Notes: generated by a model not told the origin, from the letters alone. A stretch of 64,000 bases of DNA from Melanocharis versteri (GCA_013397845.1 VZTG01003804.1:507896-571895), one strand, 5' to 3'; shown: positions 24,701 through 38,479, counted from the first letter of the stretch. A program made the numbers and translations.

Positions 24701-27700
24701 GAGAACATGGTCCATCACCTCTATGATGCACAGAGGGTCCAGTAATCTAAGTGTACTATGACTATCATCTTATTTCCTTGTGGATTTACATTTAACTGTT
24801 GCCATAAACATTTAATAAAGAGCTAGCACATGCCTGGGGGTTATAGGACACGTTACTGTAGCAACCAAAAGAATAATATTTTTTTCATACCTTAGTAATA
24901 ATTTAAAGTGAGATCAAAAGGGGAACAGTGAAAGTCAAAGAAATCTGTCCAGCAGTACGTCAGAGAAATATATCACAATTATGTCAAGGGTTTTGAAGGA
25001 AATAGCATGTACTGGTTTTCCATTACAGCAGCAGAATCTGCACAAGGTCTAATGATCAAAAACATTGATTTATTCCTGTCACAAACCTTCAGTCCCCCCC
25101 GGCTTCTAATTAAATCCATCTTACATTCAGCTCTGGTATATAACCCTGCTGCTGTACACAAGATAAAACCAGTTGCTGTACCTCATGCCTGCAGCCCATA
25201 TCATTACTCTGACAAAACATTACCCTCAAACAAAGGACCCAAGAGTTGGTCCATGGGGACAGGAGCAACGTCTGAATCCAAAGTGATAGGACAGAGGGAG
25301 GGTGATTCCATATAAACACTATGGTTTTATTCTTTGTTGCAGAAATTATTTTAGGACTGAAAATAAAACTCTGAGTGCTACAACAATCAACTTTGGTGTA
25401 CAGTTGCAAGATCAATTCTTGAATGAAAAAAAAAAACAAAGGTATGCAGCGAATGAGCTGGACATACAATGTACTACACTACTTACAAAAATTATGACAC
25501 ATAAGGCCAAGGTCTGCATTCAAATAAGTCTGAAATACTTCACTGCCTATATCTAAGATTTTATTTCTTCCTTTCCAAATACTGAGGACCTGGGTGGGTC
25601 TTTCATTTCAAGAGGATAAATGAAAGGCAATGCAAACTCTTTGCTGCCTTGTGCATAAATACTCTGTCCCCTGAAAAAAAATGAATAATAATTTAAAAAC
25701 AAACAAACAAACAAAATCACAACAAAAAAACCCCATGAAACAAAAGTAATACAGCAAGCCTTTATTGTAACATTTCACAGCCAAAATCCTTAAATTAAAA
25801 ACCATAATAATTATATTTTTCAATATAAGATATTCAAGTATCTGCATAGTTTTCTTTCATGGTACTCACATTCACACATTTGTGGGTGCCAGCAGCAATG
25901 TGGCAATTTAAGATCCTAACAATTTTGTATCTTAAATGACAACACTGTGATCTTTCATATTTTTTTCAGATGTTGTTTTTCTGCTTCAGCTTGCCTGAAA
26001 CACAAAATCTGCATGTTCAGATGGATATCTGAGGAAAATGCTGCAATGTCAATAAAATATTACATTTCAAATTAGATATTATTTTGCTATTATTTAAAAG
26101 TAAAAGGGAAAAAATAATAAACATGCCTCACTGGAAAGGAATGTCAGCTTTGGTTTTTCAGTGATTAGTTTTAACTTCTTATTCATCTTCAGGTAACCCT
26201 AAAGCATTCAGCTATTCAGTTTGTAGTATGGGTTAAGGAGTGTTTCAAGTGGGAAGTATTCTATAAAAGTACAAATTTCATTCTGCAAGTAATTAACTGT
26301 GTTTAAATACAATCACATACGTGCAAATATAAACATTCAAAACATAGTTTCAAATTTCTAGCCTTCTTGTTACCAAACGAATAAAACCCTGTCATTGCTG
26401 GAATTGAAGTGCTTAATGCCAATTAATTTTATATTTTGTTACAACCATTAGTCCAAAAGCAGAGTTAATTTAGTTTGTATTACATCTCCTTAGGCTAAGG
26501 AGAGGAGGAAGAACCTTTATTTTCATTAATCTATATTTTATGCACCTGCGTTTCTAAATCAGTTAACACAATGGCATTTCAATCTAAAACTTTTAAAAAA
26601 CAATAATAACTAAAGACCATGTAGCAGACTGGAAAGCAAACAAGAGTCTGCATACCTGGGATCCATCATTTTCATGTTGCTCCTGACTTATCTTTACTCC
26701 AATGAGAGAGACAGAGACAGAGAGACAGAATTTGTATGAAACAGATATTTAAAATATATCCTAGTAAAACAAAGAGTACATAAAAGTCAACTCTAAATTT
26801 TTCAGCCAGATTAAAAGTTTTAAAGATCAGAGCAACCTGAAGTATGTATATGAATATGTATTTTAATTTAAACACTGAATATGGTGCATGCTCTTGATGT
26901 CAAGAGTTGTGGATTTTTTTAAATTTTTCTTCCTTATTTAATGAATATGAAAGTCACTGTTCTATAATTCAACAAATACCATCGTTTTTCTAATAGAACA
27001 ACCAAAAATGTATTCATTTATCCATAGTGGATTTTACTAATAGGCTTTATTTTTATTTTTTCTTCCATTTGATTTATTTATGCTATGTATGACTGACTAT
27101 TAACCAGTCACTGACACTCACTTTTGAATTATATACTCAAATAGACACAATGAGTTGCATTACCATTTTAAAATACCTCATGAAGTGCCAATTTTTGGTT
27201 TTAATACAATATTATCAAAAGCACATAATGCCTCAGGAATTCTTAATTTATTTTTTCTTATGCTTGTCCAATCAGTATGTTTTGCTTTAGAAAGATCAAC
27301 ACCCGACTTTCTGTTTCTCTGAAATAACCTTTTGTATAAGGGATGATACTATGATGGGTGCTAGAGAGATCAGCCCTCCCTGGGTAGTCAAAGAAAATCT
27401 TTGCACAGAAGGACCACAGCTTACTACACCAGAGAAGCAAAATAAATACTTTGATTGATAAAGTATCTACTACTGTTTAATGAAGAAAAAAATTCAAAGG
27501 TGATTTATTCAACTGGAAAACCAGGTGGTTGGACATCATCTGTAAGGAGAGGGCAAAATACTTTCCAGTGCTTTCACAAGAAGTTATAAGCAACTAAATT
27601 AATGTATGTAAGCCTTTATTAATTTCAGTTGAGTAACCAATTTATCATAAGCCATATTGTCCCAATCCATTCCTAAATGGCACATGTCACTAAGAATTAT

Positions 27701-30700
27701 AAACTTGCATGAACAAACTAAAATAGCATATATTAATCCTCTTACACATTTCATCTGTCATCGAATACTTTGGTGCAGGAACCTCTTTCCACATATTTTG
27801 GCCATTTCACTTATTAAATGCTATGTCTTTGGGACAGGACGGTGTCTTTATGAAGCTGCATGTTGCCTAAATCGTGGCCACTATGTTTCATTTAGAGATT
27901 AACAGACTTTGTGCGGCAATTAATGAAATGTAAATCCCACTCAGCTTCTTTGTTAAATTATGTAGATTGCTTTTGATGTCTTTTTGCTGGTGAAAACCAA
28001 GGTAACTCCACCCAAATCAACAGAGTGATGCTACTTCATGTGATTCAAGAATTTGACTTAGATTTCTGCTTGCTGTAATTCATTATTTAACAATTTCAAG
28101 TCAGGCTGCCCTTGTGCAGTAAATGGAGAATACCATATAGTTCCGCACTTGTGCGGGGAGACAACTTTCACCATTCATTAAGCACCTCCCTTAGAGCAAT
28201 TTCTGGACCTGCTCATGTTTTTCTCATTCCTTTTCCTTCACAGTTCCTCTATAAGAAAAATTCTCCTCTCTACTGCATGAGTGCTTTTGCTAGGAAGACG
28301 CACGCCTGAGTGTACCTATTCTGTAAGCATGCCATTGCCATGGTCAGAAGATTCCCTTGTGAAGTGTTATACAAGGCTTCTCATGCAAGAAATCAGGGAG
28401 AAGACATGACACCTGGTGTTGCCTAGGAATTATGTCTACTATAACGCATTTTTGGGACTACAATGGCCTCCTGAACCCGTGATTGTGTGTCTTCATATGT
28501 TCCCAGTTACATGCCAAGTCCTCTAGCTCCTAGGATTGCTCCAAACAAAAAGCAATTCACATTGGTGAGATCTGGTAAAATGTCTGTTCTTCATTTAGAG
28601 CCACAGAAATACAGAAAGCTGGACAGAAAATTATTTAGTAATTGGGCTACCTGGGTTTGACATCTGATTTTATTTGATTTGATGGAGGCAGTTGATCTCA
28701 AATCTTCAAAGTGGTTTAGTCTACCATCAAACTCAGTAGAAAGTCTACATCTAAACAACTTTGAATCTTCAGTCTTTTTTAGTCTCCTGGCTTTGCTTCC
28801 TAGTACCCCAGGATCTTCTTGGCCCAGTCTTCCTTTTCCATTAGGGACACGAGAAGGAGAGAAATATGGGATATTCCTGCAAATACCTATGACTAGTCAG
28901 AGCTGCATCAGGTTCCACTATTCTGTTGTCTCCTTTGTGCTTCATTTGCTTCTGATTATAAGTTATATATTTTAAAAAGTGTGTAAAGACTCACATGAAT
29001 GACAGTCACTTGCTCAGTGTAGTGGTGAGGGTGGAGATGAGAATCAGAGTCTTCACAAGAAATTGTGTACCTGTTCAAGCTATTTTGTCTCTTGTATAAC
29101 AGCACACTCAGCAGCCTGACTGCATGACAGCTCTACAGCCCCAAAGCTCACCGCTCTTCATTTATAGAGTCACAAAAACGGTGTTATGCATATTCCATAC
29201 TTTATATGTTTATAAGGTTCCCCCCAAACCACTTAAAAACAGTTACATCCATCCGCTGTCCAGAGAAAATACAAGCAAAAGTCTGAGGGAGAAGAACTCG
29301 TTGTGAGGAAATTTAGAGGAACACGGAAAACCAGACACAAAATGAATGGACTTCTGCTTCTTTACTGTGTAAACAGCAGATTGTGGTACTGCTGTTGTTT
29401 GAGGATAAAAATGTTATTTTCCAATCCCACACAAAAGATGTTTAGTTTCTTCTCAATCTGTATAATAAGCATTAAAGAAGAATAAGAGCCTCTCTTCCTC
29501 CACCTGTATTCTACATTCATTACCTTTGTGTGGCATACATGTTCTATTCATTATCTGTAACCAAACAGTATATAGAGGTTCCACCGGAGATCAGGACCCC
29601 ATTGTGCTGGATACTGGACAGTAACACAGTCAGAGGCAAGATACCTTAAAAATGTTGTCGTTTCAACAGACATGAGCAAACATGGGAGATAAATAAAGTT
29701 AGACTGAGTAGCTTGCTCAGGGTCATAGAGTACTCCTGTGGTAGTTTGGAGATCCCAACTCACTACAGAAGGAAAGTCCAGCCTGAAGATCTATACCCAG
29801 TTATCCAAGGGAAGATGTGTAATCTCTGTTCATACCTAATGGGCCCTTAGGAAGGAGAGCAGGCTGTATCAGGCAGGTCACTGCCATACCTCTTCTTTCT
29901 GGAGTTCCTCAGCTGTGGACAAAGAGAGGAAACAGAGATTAACACCTTAAGACAGATGTTAACCAGACCAATAGGCCTCTGCAAGGTATCTTTGAACACC
30001 AAGGGGAGTATAGGATGGCTGAGCTTCCTAAGGCAGATGACAGAACGCATCAGTTGCAATGAAGATGCAGATAATAAATCCAGTGGGTTTGGGATGCATA
30101 TTTCACAATCTGAACCATTCTGAAGGGAGGGTAGATGTGGCAGAGGGACTGAGTGATGCATGACTAAACCACAGGGTTTAATACCACTGAAAGAAGACAA
30201 AGACCACATATAAAAGTTTACTTTAAATTGTGTGATATTTGCTGATACATCTGCATATTCCATTTGTGCTTTCATTAACCCACTTCTCTTATTTATCTGT
30301 TATTCAGGTTTTGAGACTAGTTCTTTTTCTATCATTGATTTACTGAGATAAAACTATTGTTTCATTTGTCTGTGCTCAGACCCAGCATCCGTGCTCACAC
30401 ATCTAAAGCCAGACCTGGAGAATAACAGAGTATAGCTGGATAGCTGTGCTGGGCACCAGCCTCACAAGTAGTAATTAGCTACGTGAACTGTTCCTTTGTG
30501 TGTTGCTGGAGCTTCCTTTTCATTATTACTGTGAGGTAAAGCCTTTAGCCAGATCCTCCAAAGTCTTATGAATATCAATTTCAGAAAAGAATTTGAGGAA
30601 ATAATTAAACTATATCTCTTATATACTTCATAGATGCACTATAGTCATGTCCATATTTTCTTGTATGGACCACTGACAAATGCGGAATGAACAATTTCAT

Positions 30701-32824
30701 CCAATCGCCATTTATTCTGTCATCCATTCTCCTTTGCTGGCAAAAAGTCTTTCCTCTCACTTCTGCATTTATTTATGCTATTTCATGGAGTGATATTGTG
30801 GAGAAACAAGCATTCACTTGAATATTTCTTCCCTCATACGTAAAACATGAGGGACCCTAGGGGACCAGGTTTTAAAACACAAGAGTGTTTCCAACAGTAA
30901 CATCAACAAACAGAAATTTTTCCAGATACAAGTTATTTGAATCCCCAAATATAATATTTCTCTTTGATTCGCTGCTCTATCTTGCCTACAGTTAGCATAA
31001 GAATTGCTTCAGCTCAACAAAACTACTTACAGAGAATATACATGCAGTTACATTGAACCTGGCTTAAAGAACTGCTTGGTTTCTGGCAGGACATGGAAGG
31101 AGTTAAGCCTTCATTTTAGTTTTGATATAGGAAATTTAGTAGCAAACTTGAAGCTGGTATTGTTCTTAATCCGTTGACACCAAATTAGGCACATTGAACT
31201 CAACAATGATATTTATAAACCTCCCCCCTGACAGTACTCTGCCCTGAACACATGCAGAGGTTCACTTTGACATGAAAAATATCTCCATAGGTCTACTTAT
31301 GGGAAGTCTGCCCTTGTTTTCTCCAGCTCACAGGGCCTTGTTTTTATTATTTTGGAGTTGAAAGCATGAAACAAAATTCTTATACTTGTCATGCAGTGCC
31401 CATAACAGATTCGTTTCAACACTGCATAACTTCCACTTTACATGCAGCCTCTGTCAATTTCATAATATGCCATAAAAGAGCAATAATTTGTTTTATCTGT
31501 TTGAAAGAAAAAGGAGAATTAGTTTTTAGAGATTATATGGACAATTTTATTTGTGGGTTTAATGTATTAGTAACAGATCTTGTGCTAAACTTCATAATCA
31601 CTTTTTCATGAGGCATGATTTTAAAATATTGTTTGACTATAGTGAATGTTCATTTTCTTACAAACACCATATGAAAATATGACACATGGCATGCTTTTTC
31701 AAAAGAACAAGTTATTTCTGGTGTTACAGTTAAGAAATATTGCTACAGACCATCTGATCTACTAAGTATGATAACTACATAACACCTTTTTCAGGACAGC
31801 ATAACTATTTAGAAAGTCTGCCTTTTTAGAATGATCCTTAGTAAACCTCAGAATGTGACAGATTTCCCAAGTGAACCATAAACCAAACACATCTACAATA
31901 TATATAGATATATGTAGATATATAGATATATATATATGTCAATTACCACTTTTAAATATAAAAATGTGGTAGATAATAAAACAATCCTTTCTGTAAGACA
32001 TGTAATTTCAGCTTAGGATAAACATATACAAAGGAAAAAAAACCAAACAGCTAGTTGAGCACAAGTGCCATCACCTTTACAAAAAAAAAAATCACCTGTA
32101 AAATTAGTTTCCACTTTCATATATTGTCCTTGGTATAATTAATGAAATATGCCACATGTCAATATTTTTTTCTTTTTTTCCACTTTTCTGAGTAACTGAA
32201 ATATTGCAGTTAAATAAGGTTGCGGTGATAATAATATTGCCGTATAATAATAATTGCAGTGAAAACATAAGACAATTTTGTAAACTCTCATTTTGGACCA
32301 TTTTCACTGAGAACTTAAATATTCTACTTAACGGAAACCTCAATACTACCTTCACTGTACTGGATCATTTGGATTTATAGTCAGTTTCATTCTTAAGGGA
32401 GTTTAGTCCGTTTCTGTAAGTGCCTATACCTTTTACTCTCTGTAAAAAGATCCTGTACAATTAGCTTAATACATATGTAGCCATTAGGTTAACCTATATG
32501 TAATCATTAGTTAGGGTGAATTTTTTTCACATAAGTGTCTAGGACAACGTAGTTTTTTGATAAAATGTTATCAAATGAACAAAAAACCAAAAATACCTGA
32601 AAAGGAATTTTTTTGTTTCAATTATCTGTGCTAAAAGAAATTCTGCTCCCCAACCCCACCCCCAACCCCCAAAAAACAAACCCTAAGAGAGTAAATCTGA
32701 TGCTGATATTTATGAGCTCGGTAGGAGAGTGCAGTAGCTGGCATTCCAGTGCACTCAAAAGCCCAAAGAGACTTACATCTTGACATGGTGAAAGGCTGGA
32801 GCCCATAAGAGTGTAAAGTGACAT
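21761..32824. other. Single-copy AT-rich non-coding DNA, about 11 kb
   Basis: No gene, RNA gene or recognised transposable element was found; this is the longest element-free stretch in the window. Simple sequence occurs at 25697-25731 (AAAC-type) and 31896-31937 (TA/GATA-type). Two sub-blocks, 26040-26600 and 27600-28000, carry homeodomain-like TAATTA and ATTAAT cores and look like candidate conserved non-coding elements. Open frames (up to 142 codons on the minus strand at 29847-30275) show no recognisable domain. Confidence 0.55.
31896..31937. repeat. AT-rich (TA)n / (GATATA)n microsatellite
   Basis: An imperfect run of ATATAT with interspersed GATATA units. It is simple sequence. Confidence 0.8.
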
Positions 32825-33840
32825 TGTATTGGGTTTGCATGGGTTTGGAAGTGGGGGGTTTGCTACGGGGGTGGCTTCTGAGAGAAGCTGCTGGAAGCTT
32901 CCTCAGTGTCCGGCAGAGCCAGCCCCTGGTGGCTCCAAATACGGACACTGTGACGCTGACCAAGGCTGGGCCAATTAGAAATGGTGGTAATGCCTCTGTG
33001 ATAATATATTTAAGAAAAAAGAAGGTTGTGCCACTGCTTAACTGTGACCAGAGTAGAGCAGAGTGGGAACATGTGGGAAGAATAAGTCTGGAGGCACCAA
33101 GGTCAGTGAAGAAGGAGGGGGAGGAGGTACTCCAGGCACCAGAGCTGAGATTCGTCTCCAGCCCCTGGTAAAGACCATGGAGAGGCAGCTGTGTCCCTGC
33201 AGCACTTGGAGATCCATGGGGATGCAGAGATCCACCTGCAGCCCATGGAGGAGCCCACGCTGGAGTGCCTGAGAGGAGGCAGTGACCCCATAGGAGACCC
33301 GTGGAAAGAGAGGACAATGCTGGAGCAGCCTGAGCTTGAAGGATTGCGCCCTGTGGAAGAGTGACCCACACTGCAGCAGTTCACAGAGAGCTGTTGCTCA
33401 TGGTGTGGACTCATGTTGGAGAAATTTGCGAAGAGCTGTCTTCCATCGGAGGACCCCACAGCATAGGAGGGGAAGGACTCCTCTTCCTGAGCAGCAGGAG
33501 AAGCCTCAGGTGATGAACTGACCATAATCCCCATTCCCTGTCTCCTTGTGCCACTGGGAGAAGTAGAGCCAGAAAGGAGGAAGGGGTGGGTGGGGGAAAG
33601 GAGTTTTTAAGGGCTTATTTTACTTCTCATTATCCTGCTCTGATTTTGCTAGAAATAAATCCACTTCATATCTCTAAGTTGAGCCTGGCTTGCCCACGAT
33701 GGTATTTGATGAGTGGTCTCTCTCCTGGTCCTTATCTCAACTCACCAACCCTACATTAAATTTTCTCTCCTCTGCCCATTTTGCAGAGAGGAATGAGAGA
33801 GCGGCTTTAGTGAGTGTCTGGCCGGTCTTAACCCCTGACA
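32825..33840 (+). mobile_element. ERVL-type solo LTR, near full length (about 1.0 kb)
   Basis: The element begins TGTATTGGGTTTGCATGG and ends ACCCCTGACA. Characteristic blocks appear in order: GGCTTCTGAGAGAAGCTGC, the 'GGAGGTACTCCAGGCACC' block (33122-33140), the repeated 'CCCATGGAGG' and 'CACGCTGGAG' blocks, CATTATCCTGCTCTG, the polyadenylation signal AATAAA (33654-33659), and a 3' segment with GTCCTTATCTCAACTCACC and GAGAGCGGCTTTAGTGAGTG. This matches my memory of a common songbird ERVL LTR (zebra-finch TguLTR5-like). No primer-binding site or gag/pol sequence follows, so it is a solo LTR. The pentamer GACAT lies just before the start (32820-32824) and again at the end (33837-33841), which may be the target duplication, though it overlaps the terminal CA. 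GC-rich frames of up to 246 codons inside it are by-products of composition and match no retroviral protein. Confidence 0.88.
33654..33659 (+). promoter_or_regulatory. LTR polyadenylation signal (AATAAA)
   Basis: AATAAA sits after the conserved CATTATCCTGCTCTG stretch, where this LTR family carries its polyadenylation signal. Equivalent signals occur at 39279-39284 and 47480-47485 in the related copies. Confidence 0.7.
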
Positions 33841-35180
33841 TCCATTATTGAATGTGCTTTGGTCTCCATGCTTTTTATTCTACTCAGCAGGAAATTGCAT
33901 GGTTCTCAAAAAGATATTATGTATTTATTTATAAGAATCAACTAAAAAAACCACAAATAAAGGAGATAAAACTAGAACAGACTCTATTTATTCTATTTTA
34001 TATATATATATATAGATCAAGATTTTCCAGTTGAGTTGTATAAACTATTTGTTTTAAATCTTACTAATGAAAGAAATGGATATTTTTCATTTTTTTTAGT
34101 TCAACATGAAAACATATTTTGACATGTTAGGGTCTTCAACACAATCTAAAACTTGTGTTTTAGAAATACAGTAAATGTTCCCAAGGGTCACAATTTCAAT
34201 TTTTGAGTAATGCCATAAATACTTATGTTTGTTGTTGTCATTTATATCAAGGATAACTTTCATTACCTTCTGATTAAGAGCAATATGTAATCAGGATTCA
34301 TATTAACCATGAATATTTAACATGTAAATATAATTTCTAAAGTAAAATTATTGACATTGAAACTTAAAAAAAAAAAGAACACAAAGACCAATTTTAAGGT
34401 ATTAAAATCTCTCAAGTACATTTCGTCTCAAGTTCAATTTCTATTTGTTTAACAAAAAATTGCTAAGGAAAAGTATAATCCCTTTGAATTATTTGAGCTG
34501 GCATGATTTTTACTAAATGCACATACATATTCATCTAGTGTAAACTTTGAGAAATGAATGATCTTTATTCTAATAAAAAGTAATGATTGCATACAATCAG
34601 CTTTATCTTATTGTAGCTCTCTCCATTACCAGTGATAGGATTCACACCAGTTGACCTAAAATAAAAGACAGTTGCCTTAGACAGCTAAGCAATGTTCTCA
34701 TAGAATAGCACAGCACATTTTGAAATTAAAAGCATTTCAAGGGAGTGATCAGTATCACTTTGACAATACCATAAAATCTATTACCAAACATGAAGAATAA
34801 TGAAGCATGACAGCTATAAAAGGTGTAATGAAAATGCTCAGTTAATAAGAAAAATGGATTTACCCAACTGGAGCTTTCCAGTGACAGGTTTTGGGGGTTT
34901 TTTGAGCATTTACCTTCCTTTTGTTTAGTTGAGGACGTCTTTTCTGCCAGCAATGCTCCCCTTTGGCACAAAAAATACTAAATCTACATGATTAGTGAGA
35001 TTTGTAACATGGCAGATAAATGGCAGTCAGACAATTTTTCCCTCTAGCCTGTGCTTTAAGGTTAAACTGAGGTCAAGCTCACTTCGTTCTAGACTAAGCT
35101 ACTCAAGCAGAAGATTACCTCATGCTAGCCCTCAGGATCCTTGTAGGTGTTTTCGCTTTCTTAACACCATACTGAGAGGG
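33841..35180. other. Single-copy AT-rich non-coding DNA
   Basis: No gene or ERV internal region was seen after the LTR. A (TA)n run occurs at 34000-34014 and an A-run at 34366-34376. Confidence 0.55.
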
Positions 35181-35485
35181 TGTCCTGGTTTTGGCTGGGA
35201 TCAAGTTCATTTCCTTCTTAGTAGCTGGCACAGCACTGTGTTTTGGGATCAGTGGGAGAATAATGTTGACAACACACTGATGCTTTTGTTGTTGCTGTGC
35301 ACAGCTTACCCTAAGCCAAGGACTTTTCAGTATCTCAAGCCCTGCCAGTGAGGAGAGGCACAAGAATCTGGAGGAAGCACAGCAAGAACAGCTGACCCAA
35401 ACTGGCCAAAGTCATATTCCACACCACAGAATGTCAGGCCCAGTATAAAAACTAGGGGCAGTTGGCTGGGAGGCACATCACTATT
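35181..35485 (+). mobile_element. ERV LTR, 5' portion (U3 to TATA)
   Basis: The start TGTCCTGGTTTTGGCTGGGA is the signature 5' end of a widespread avian ERV LTR family. It is followed by the family blocks CTTAGTAGCTGGCACAG, AATGTTGACAACACACTGATG, CAAGGACTTTTCAG and CAGCTGACCCAAACTGGCCAA. A TATA box, AGTATAAAAACTAGGGG, is at about 35453-35469. Similarity ends around 35485, so the transcribed R-U5 part is absent. The elements at 12395 and 63051 appear to be the complementary (3') part of the same or a sister family on the opposite strand. Confidence 0.85.
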
Positions 35486-37737
35486 TTCCTAAGAGAAGCA
35501 TGGAGATTTTAGTCAGAACTGTGCCCTCCTACCCCTTATTTCATGAGCTCAGGAGGGAATGGAAGGAAAAAATCACTCTTTCGAGGTCTGTCCTAGAGCA
35601 GTGTGGAGAGATCAGGAGCAGTCTTTCTTCAGAACTTCTTTGATATGCACAGTTAAGATTAGTTTCAACACTTAAGCACAGTCAGCTCTGAATGCCCATA
35701 ACCTCTCTGTAGCATATGAAAGCAATGAACCTCACAAGGTTTCTCAAGTTTTACATTATCAATGAAGTGCCCACGACTAGCAGGAGTGAGAAAGAATGCA
35801 AAATTTGATCTTTCAGTGTCAGCAAAAAGTCTTGACAATCGTACTCTCTAGAAGGCTTCTAGGGTTTGGTAAACAAGCTGACAAGGAACTGTGTTAAAAC
35901 ACACTTGCAGAAGTAATGCGAGGCAGTGAGCAGATTTTCAGAAACCTTTGAAATATATTAGTCCTATAAAAATAGGATCATTTCTGTCTAGGCCGATATG
36001 GAACATGCTCTGGTATTTGACTTCAAAATATGACATAGTTGAAGCTGTTGATTTGGTTTTGTTTTTATAAATATTAGGGGGAATCTCACAATGTGATAAA
36101 AGAAAACAGTCTGAGATTATTCATCCTCTAACAGCAAAATTTTCAGCCTGCAAAAAAAGATATAATTCAATAAACCTCAGATAGGAGACATCAAAGAATC
36201 CACTCACCACATAAATATGGACCTAAAAATAGGCAACTAGATCAAAGGAAAATGTGTTTTTATCATAGTAAAAGTCTATAAATACTAAAAAACAAAATCA
36301 GATGAATGAACTGAAGGGACAGGTTGGAAGTGACAATATGGACATAACAAGCATGGAAAATCTTCAACTGAGAAATGAATAAATTGTGTGCCTTGAGAAA
36401 GAAGAAGATAATATATAGAACTGACAAAGTAGATCAGGCTGCTAGAGAAAAGTTCCAGAGCTTAAAGAAAACTGAAGGTTAAATATAGTAAATGAATTAA
36501 CCATAAAAGTTATCACAATTTATGTGAACAAAAATGTCGTGCTTAGATTAAAGAATATATTATTTGGTTTGCTTTATATTATCATATGTCCGTGATAGTG
36601 CCTCAGAAATGCTAACATTAAGATCACTACAAGGAAAGAAAAGAGAAGCATAATTTGATGCTTTAATTAATACTCATTATCTGGGAAATTGTAATAATGA
36701 GTTATGATAAATAGTTAAATAGTGAGATATCAAAATGAATGCATTTTGAAATATCCCAGAGGAGAATATACATGATTCTAAATGAAGTAGCTAAATCTAC
36801 ACTGACACACTCTTAAAATACTCTATTTTATCCCAAACTCCACTCATTCAAAATCCAATTGAAAAGTTTTCCTTCCTGTCCATAATACATGCTCTTCACA
36901 CAAAAGAAGCTTGTGAGAAAAGAAAACCTCCAAGAAATCATGGTAAAAACAAATTAAGAGGAACTAAAATGGAAAAAAACCACTGCTTAAAAGCATTATG
37001 TCAGAAGAAACATGCAAACTCTGGCAAAAAGGTGTTAAAAAAACCCCAAAGGACTGAATCCAGACCACAGAGTTATGGCAGAGCAAAGGTTTTCAGGGCA
37101 CAAGAGCAGCTGTGCTGAGCCAGAGCAAAGACTGGCCAAGCCCCATGTCCCACTTCCATCAACGATGACAAGCAAATTTTCTAAGGAAGATCAAAATGAT
37201 GAGGCGTGCTGTGAAGGCTCTCTGAAGTCCACAGTAATTTACGACTCAGGAGCTTCTTGAAACAGAAACAGACCTCTAACAGAATCAGCATAGAATCAGA
37301 ATTTAGCATCCAAAATAACCTAAGCAAAATTCTTTCAAAGAGAATCCCATGAAGATGCAGCTGCCTCAACTTAACACTCAGGTTTGGCTCGGTTTTAGAG
37401 TAACCTGTTTTTCAGATGTCAGAGGATAAGCAAGTTAACACTTTACAAGGTAACAAAAGTAAAATACACAAACTGGAGTGAGAGGCAACAATTAGCAGCT
37501 TAGAAATTCAGGAGAAAAATACTGGCATGAAACTACTCAGACCTATGGAAAAAGCATAGAACCTGTTTTTTGGCAGTGCCAAAGACCAGCCCATGCTAGA
37601 GCACAACAGTGCTGACTGACACTTCCCACCAACATACAGCTGCTGAGCCAGAGATGATCACAAGGTGTGCGGGCACAGGATTGGTAATTTTTGCTCCCGA
37701 TTGGGTGCTCTAGCCAACCATTAAATCATTGTGTGCT

Positions 37738-37763
37738 TGCAAGTGGTTCATATACCACTTGCA
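37738..37763. repeat. Short inverted repeat / hairpin
   Basis: TGCAAGTGG (37738-37746) and its exact reverse complement CCACTTGCA (37755-37763) are separated by the 8-base loop TTCATATA. There is no U-run after it and no gene beside it, so no function is assigned. Confidence 0.6.
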
Positions 37764-37854
37764 GTGTCTTTTTGTAAAAAGTAAAGAATACTGAAAGAAA
37801 AGTGACCTGAGGGGAGAGAGTTACCTACCTACATATTATGTAGACAGCTACCCC

Positions 37855-37872
37855 TTTTTTTTTTTTTTTTTC
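37855..37872. repeat. Poly-T tract
   Basis: A run of about 17 T bases, not attached to a recognised element. Confidence 0.8.
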
Positions 37873-38479
37873 CTTTGAACTTACCACCTGCTAACAGCAT
37901 GTTGTACTCTCATTCTCACTTTGGAAGAAAAAATGAACCATCTGTCTCTTTTTATCTATTCCTTTTCCCTTATGATAGGACAGATTTCTGTCAAAGCCTT
38001 CCCTAAATTGTCACTTTTCAGACTGAATAGTCCTGGGCTATTTACAAATTCCCTTGACTGTCATTCTATAGTTTTGATTATTCTTGGTGGCTTTCTGTGA
38101 ACCTTTTCCAGTTCTGTTACATCCGATTTTAGATTTTGGGATAAGAGCTTTTTCTACCGATATGATTATGTTTTCTGTTTCCTTTTCTACTCTTTTCTTA
38201 ATAGTTCCTCACATTCAATTTATTTTTGACCACTGCTGAACACTGAGCTGACATTTTCATGGAACTAGTCATCATAAGATCCAATTTCTGAATGATAACA
38301 GTCAATACAGAACACATCACTAATGAAGAAAATATCCTTTGAAAGTAGAATTCGTATCCAGAGGAGGAAAATAAAAAGAAACCAAAGCATAAGGTCAGGG
38401 TTTTTTTTAAGTAAAAGTAAGAAAGGATGATGAAAAAGGAATGGACTTATAGACAAGTAAAACTAGTATTAAAACGTAT

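Larger units (their letters stand above)
35486..38479. other. Single-copy AT-rich non-coding DNA
   Basis: No gene was recognised. It contains a 9-bp-stem hairpin at 37738-37763 and a poly-T run at 37855-37872. It separates two ERVL-type LTRs but shows no gag, pol or primer-binding-site sequence. Confidence 0.55.

Noticed and set aside
29847..30275. 142-codon minus-strand frame in unique sequence
   Set aside because: No recognisable domain, no promoter or splice context, and composition like the surrounding non-coding DNA.
32631..33534. 246- and 143-codon minus-strand frames
   Set aside because: Both lie antisense to the LTR at 32825-33840. They reflect its GC-rich repeated blocks, and similar frames appear in the related LTR at 38571-39131.
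37738..37763. Hairpin as a transcription terminator or microRNA precursor
   Set aside because: The stem has only 9 pairs, no T-run follows immediately, and intrinsic terminators are not expected in a vertebrate genome. It is too short for a pre-microRNA.
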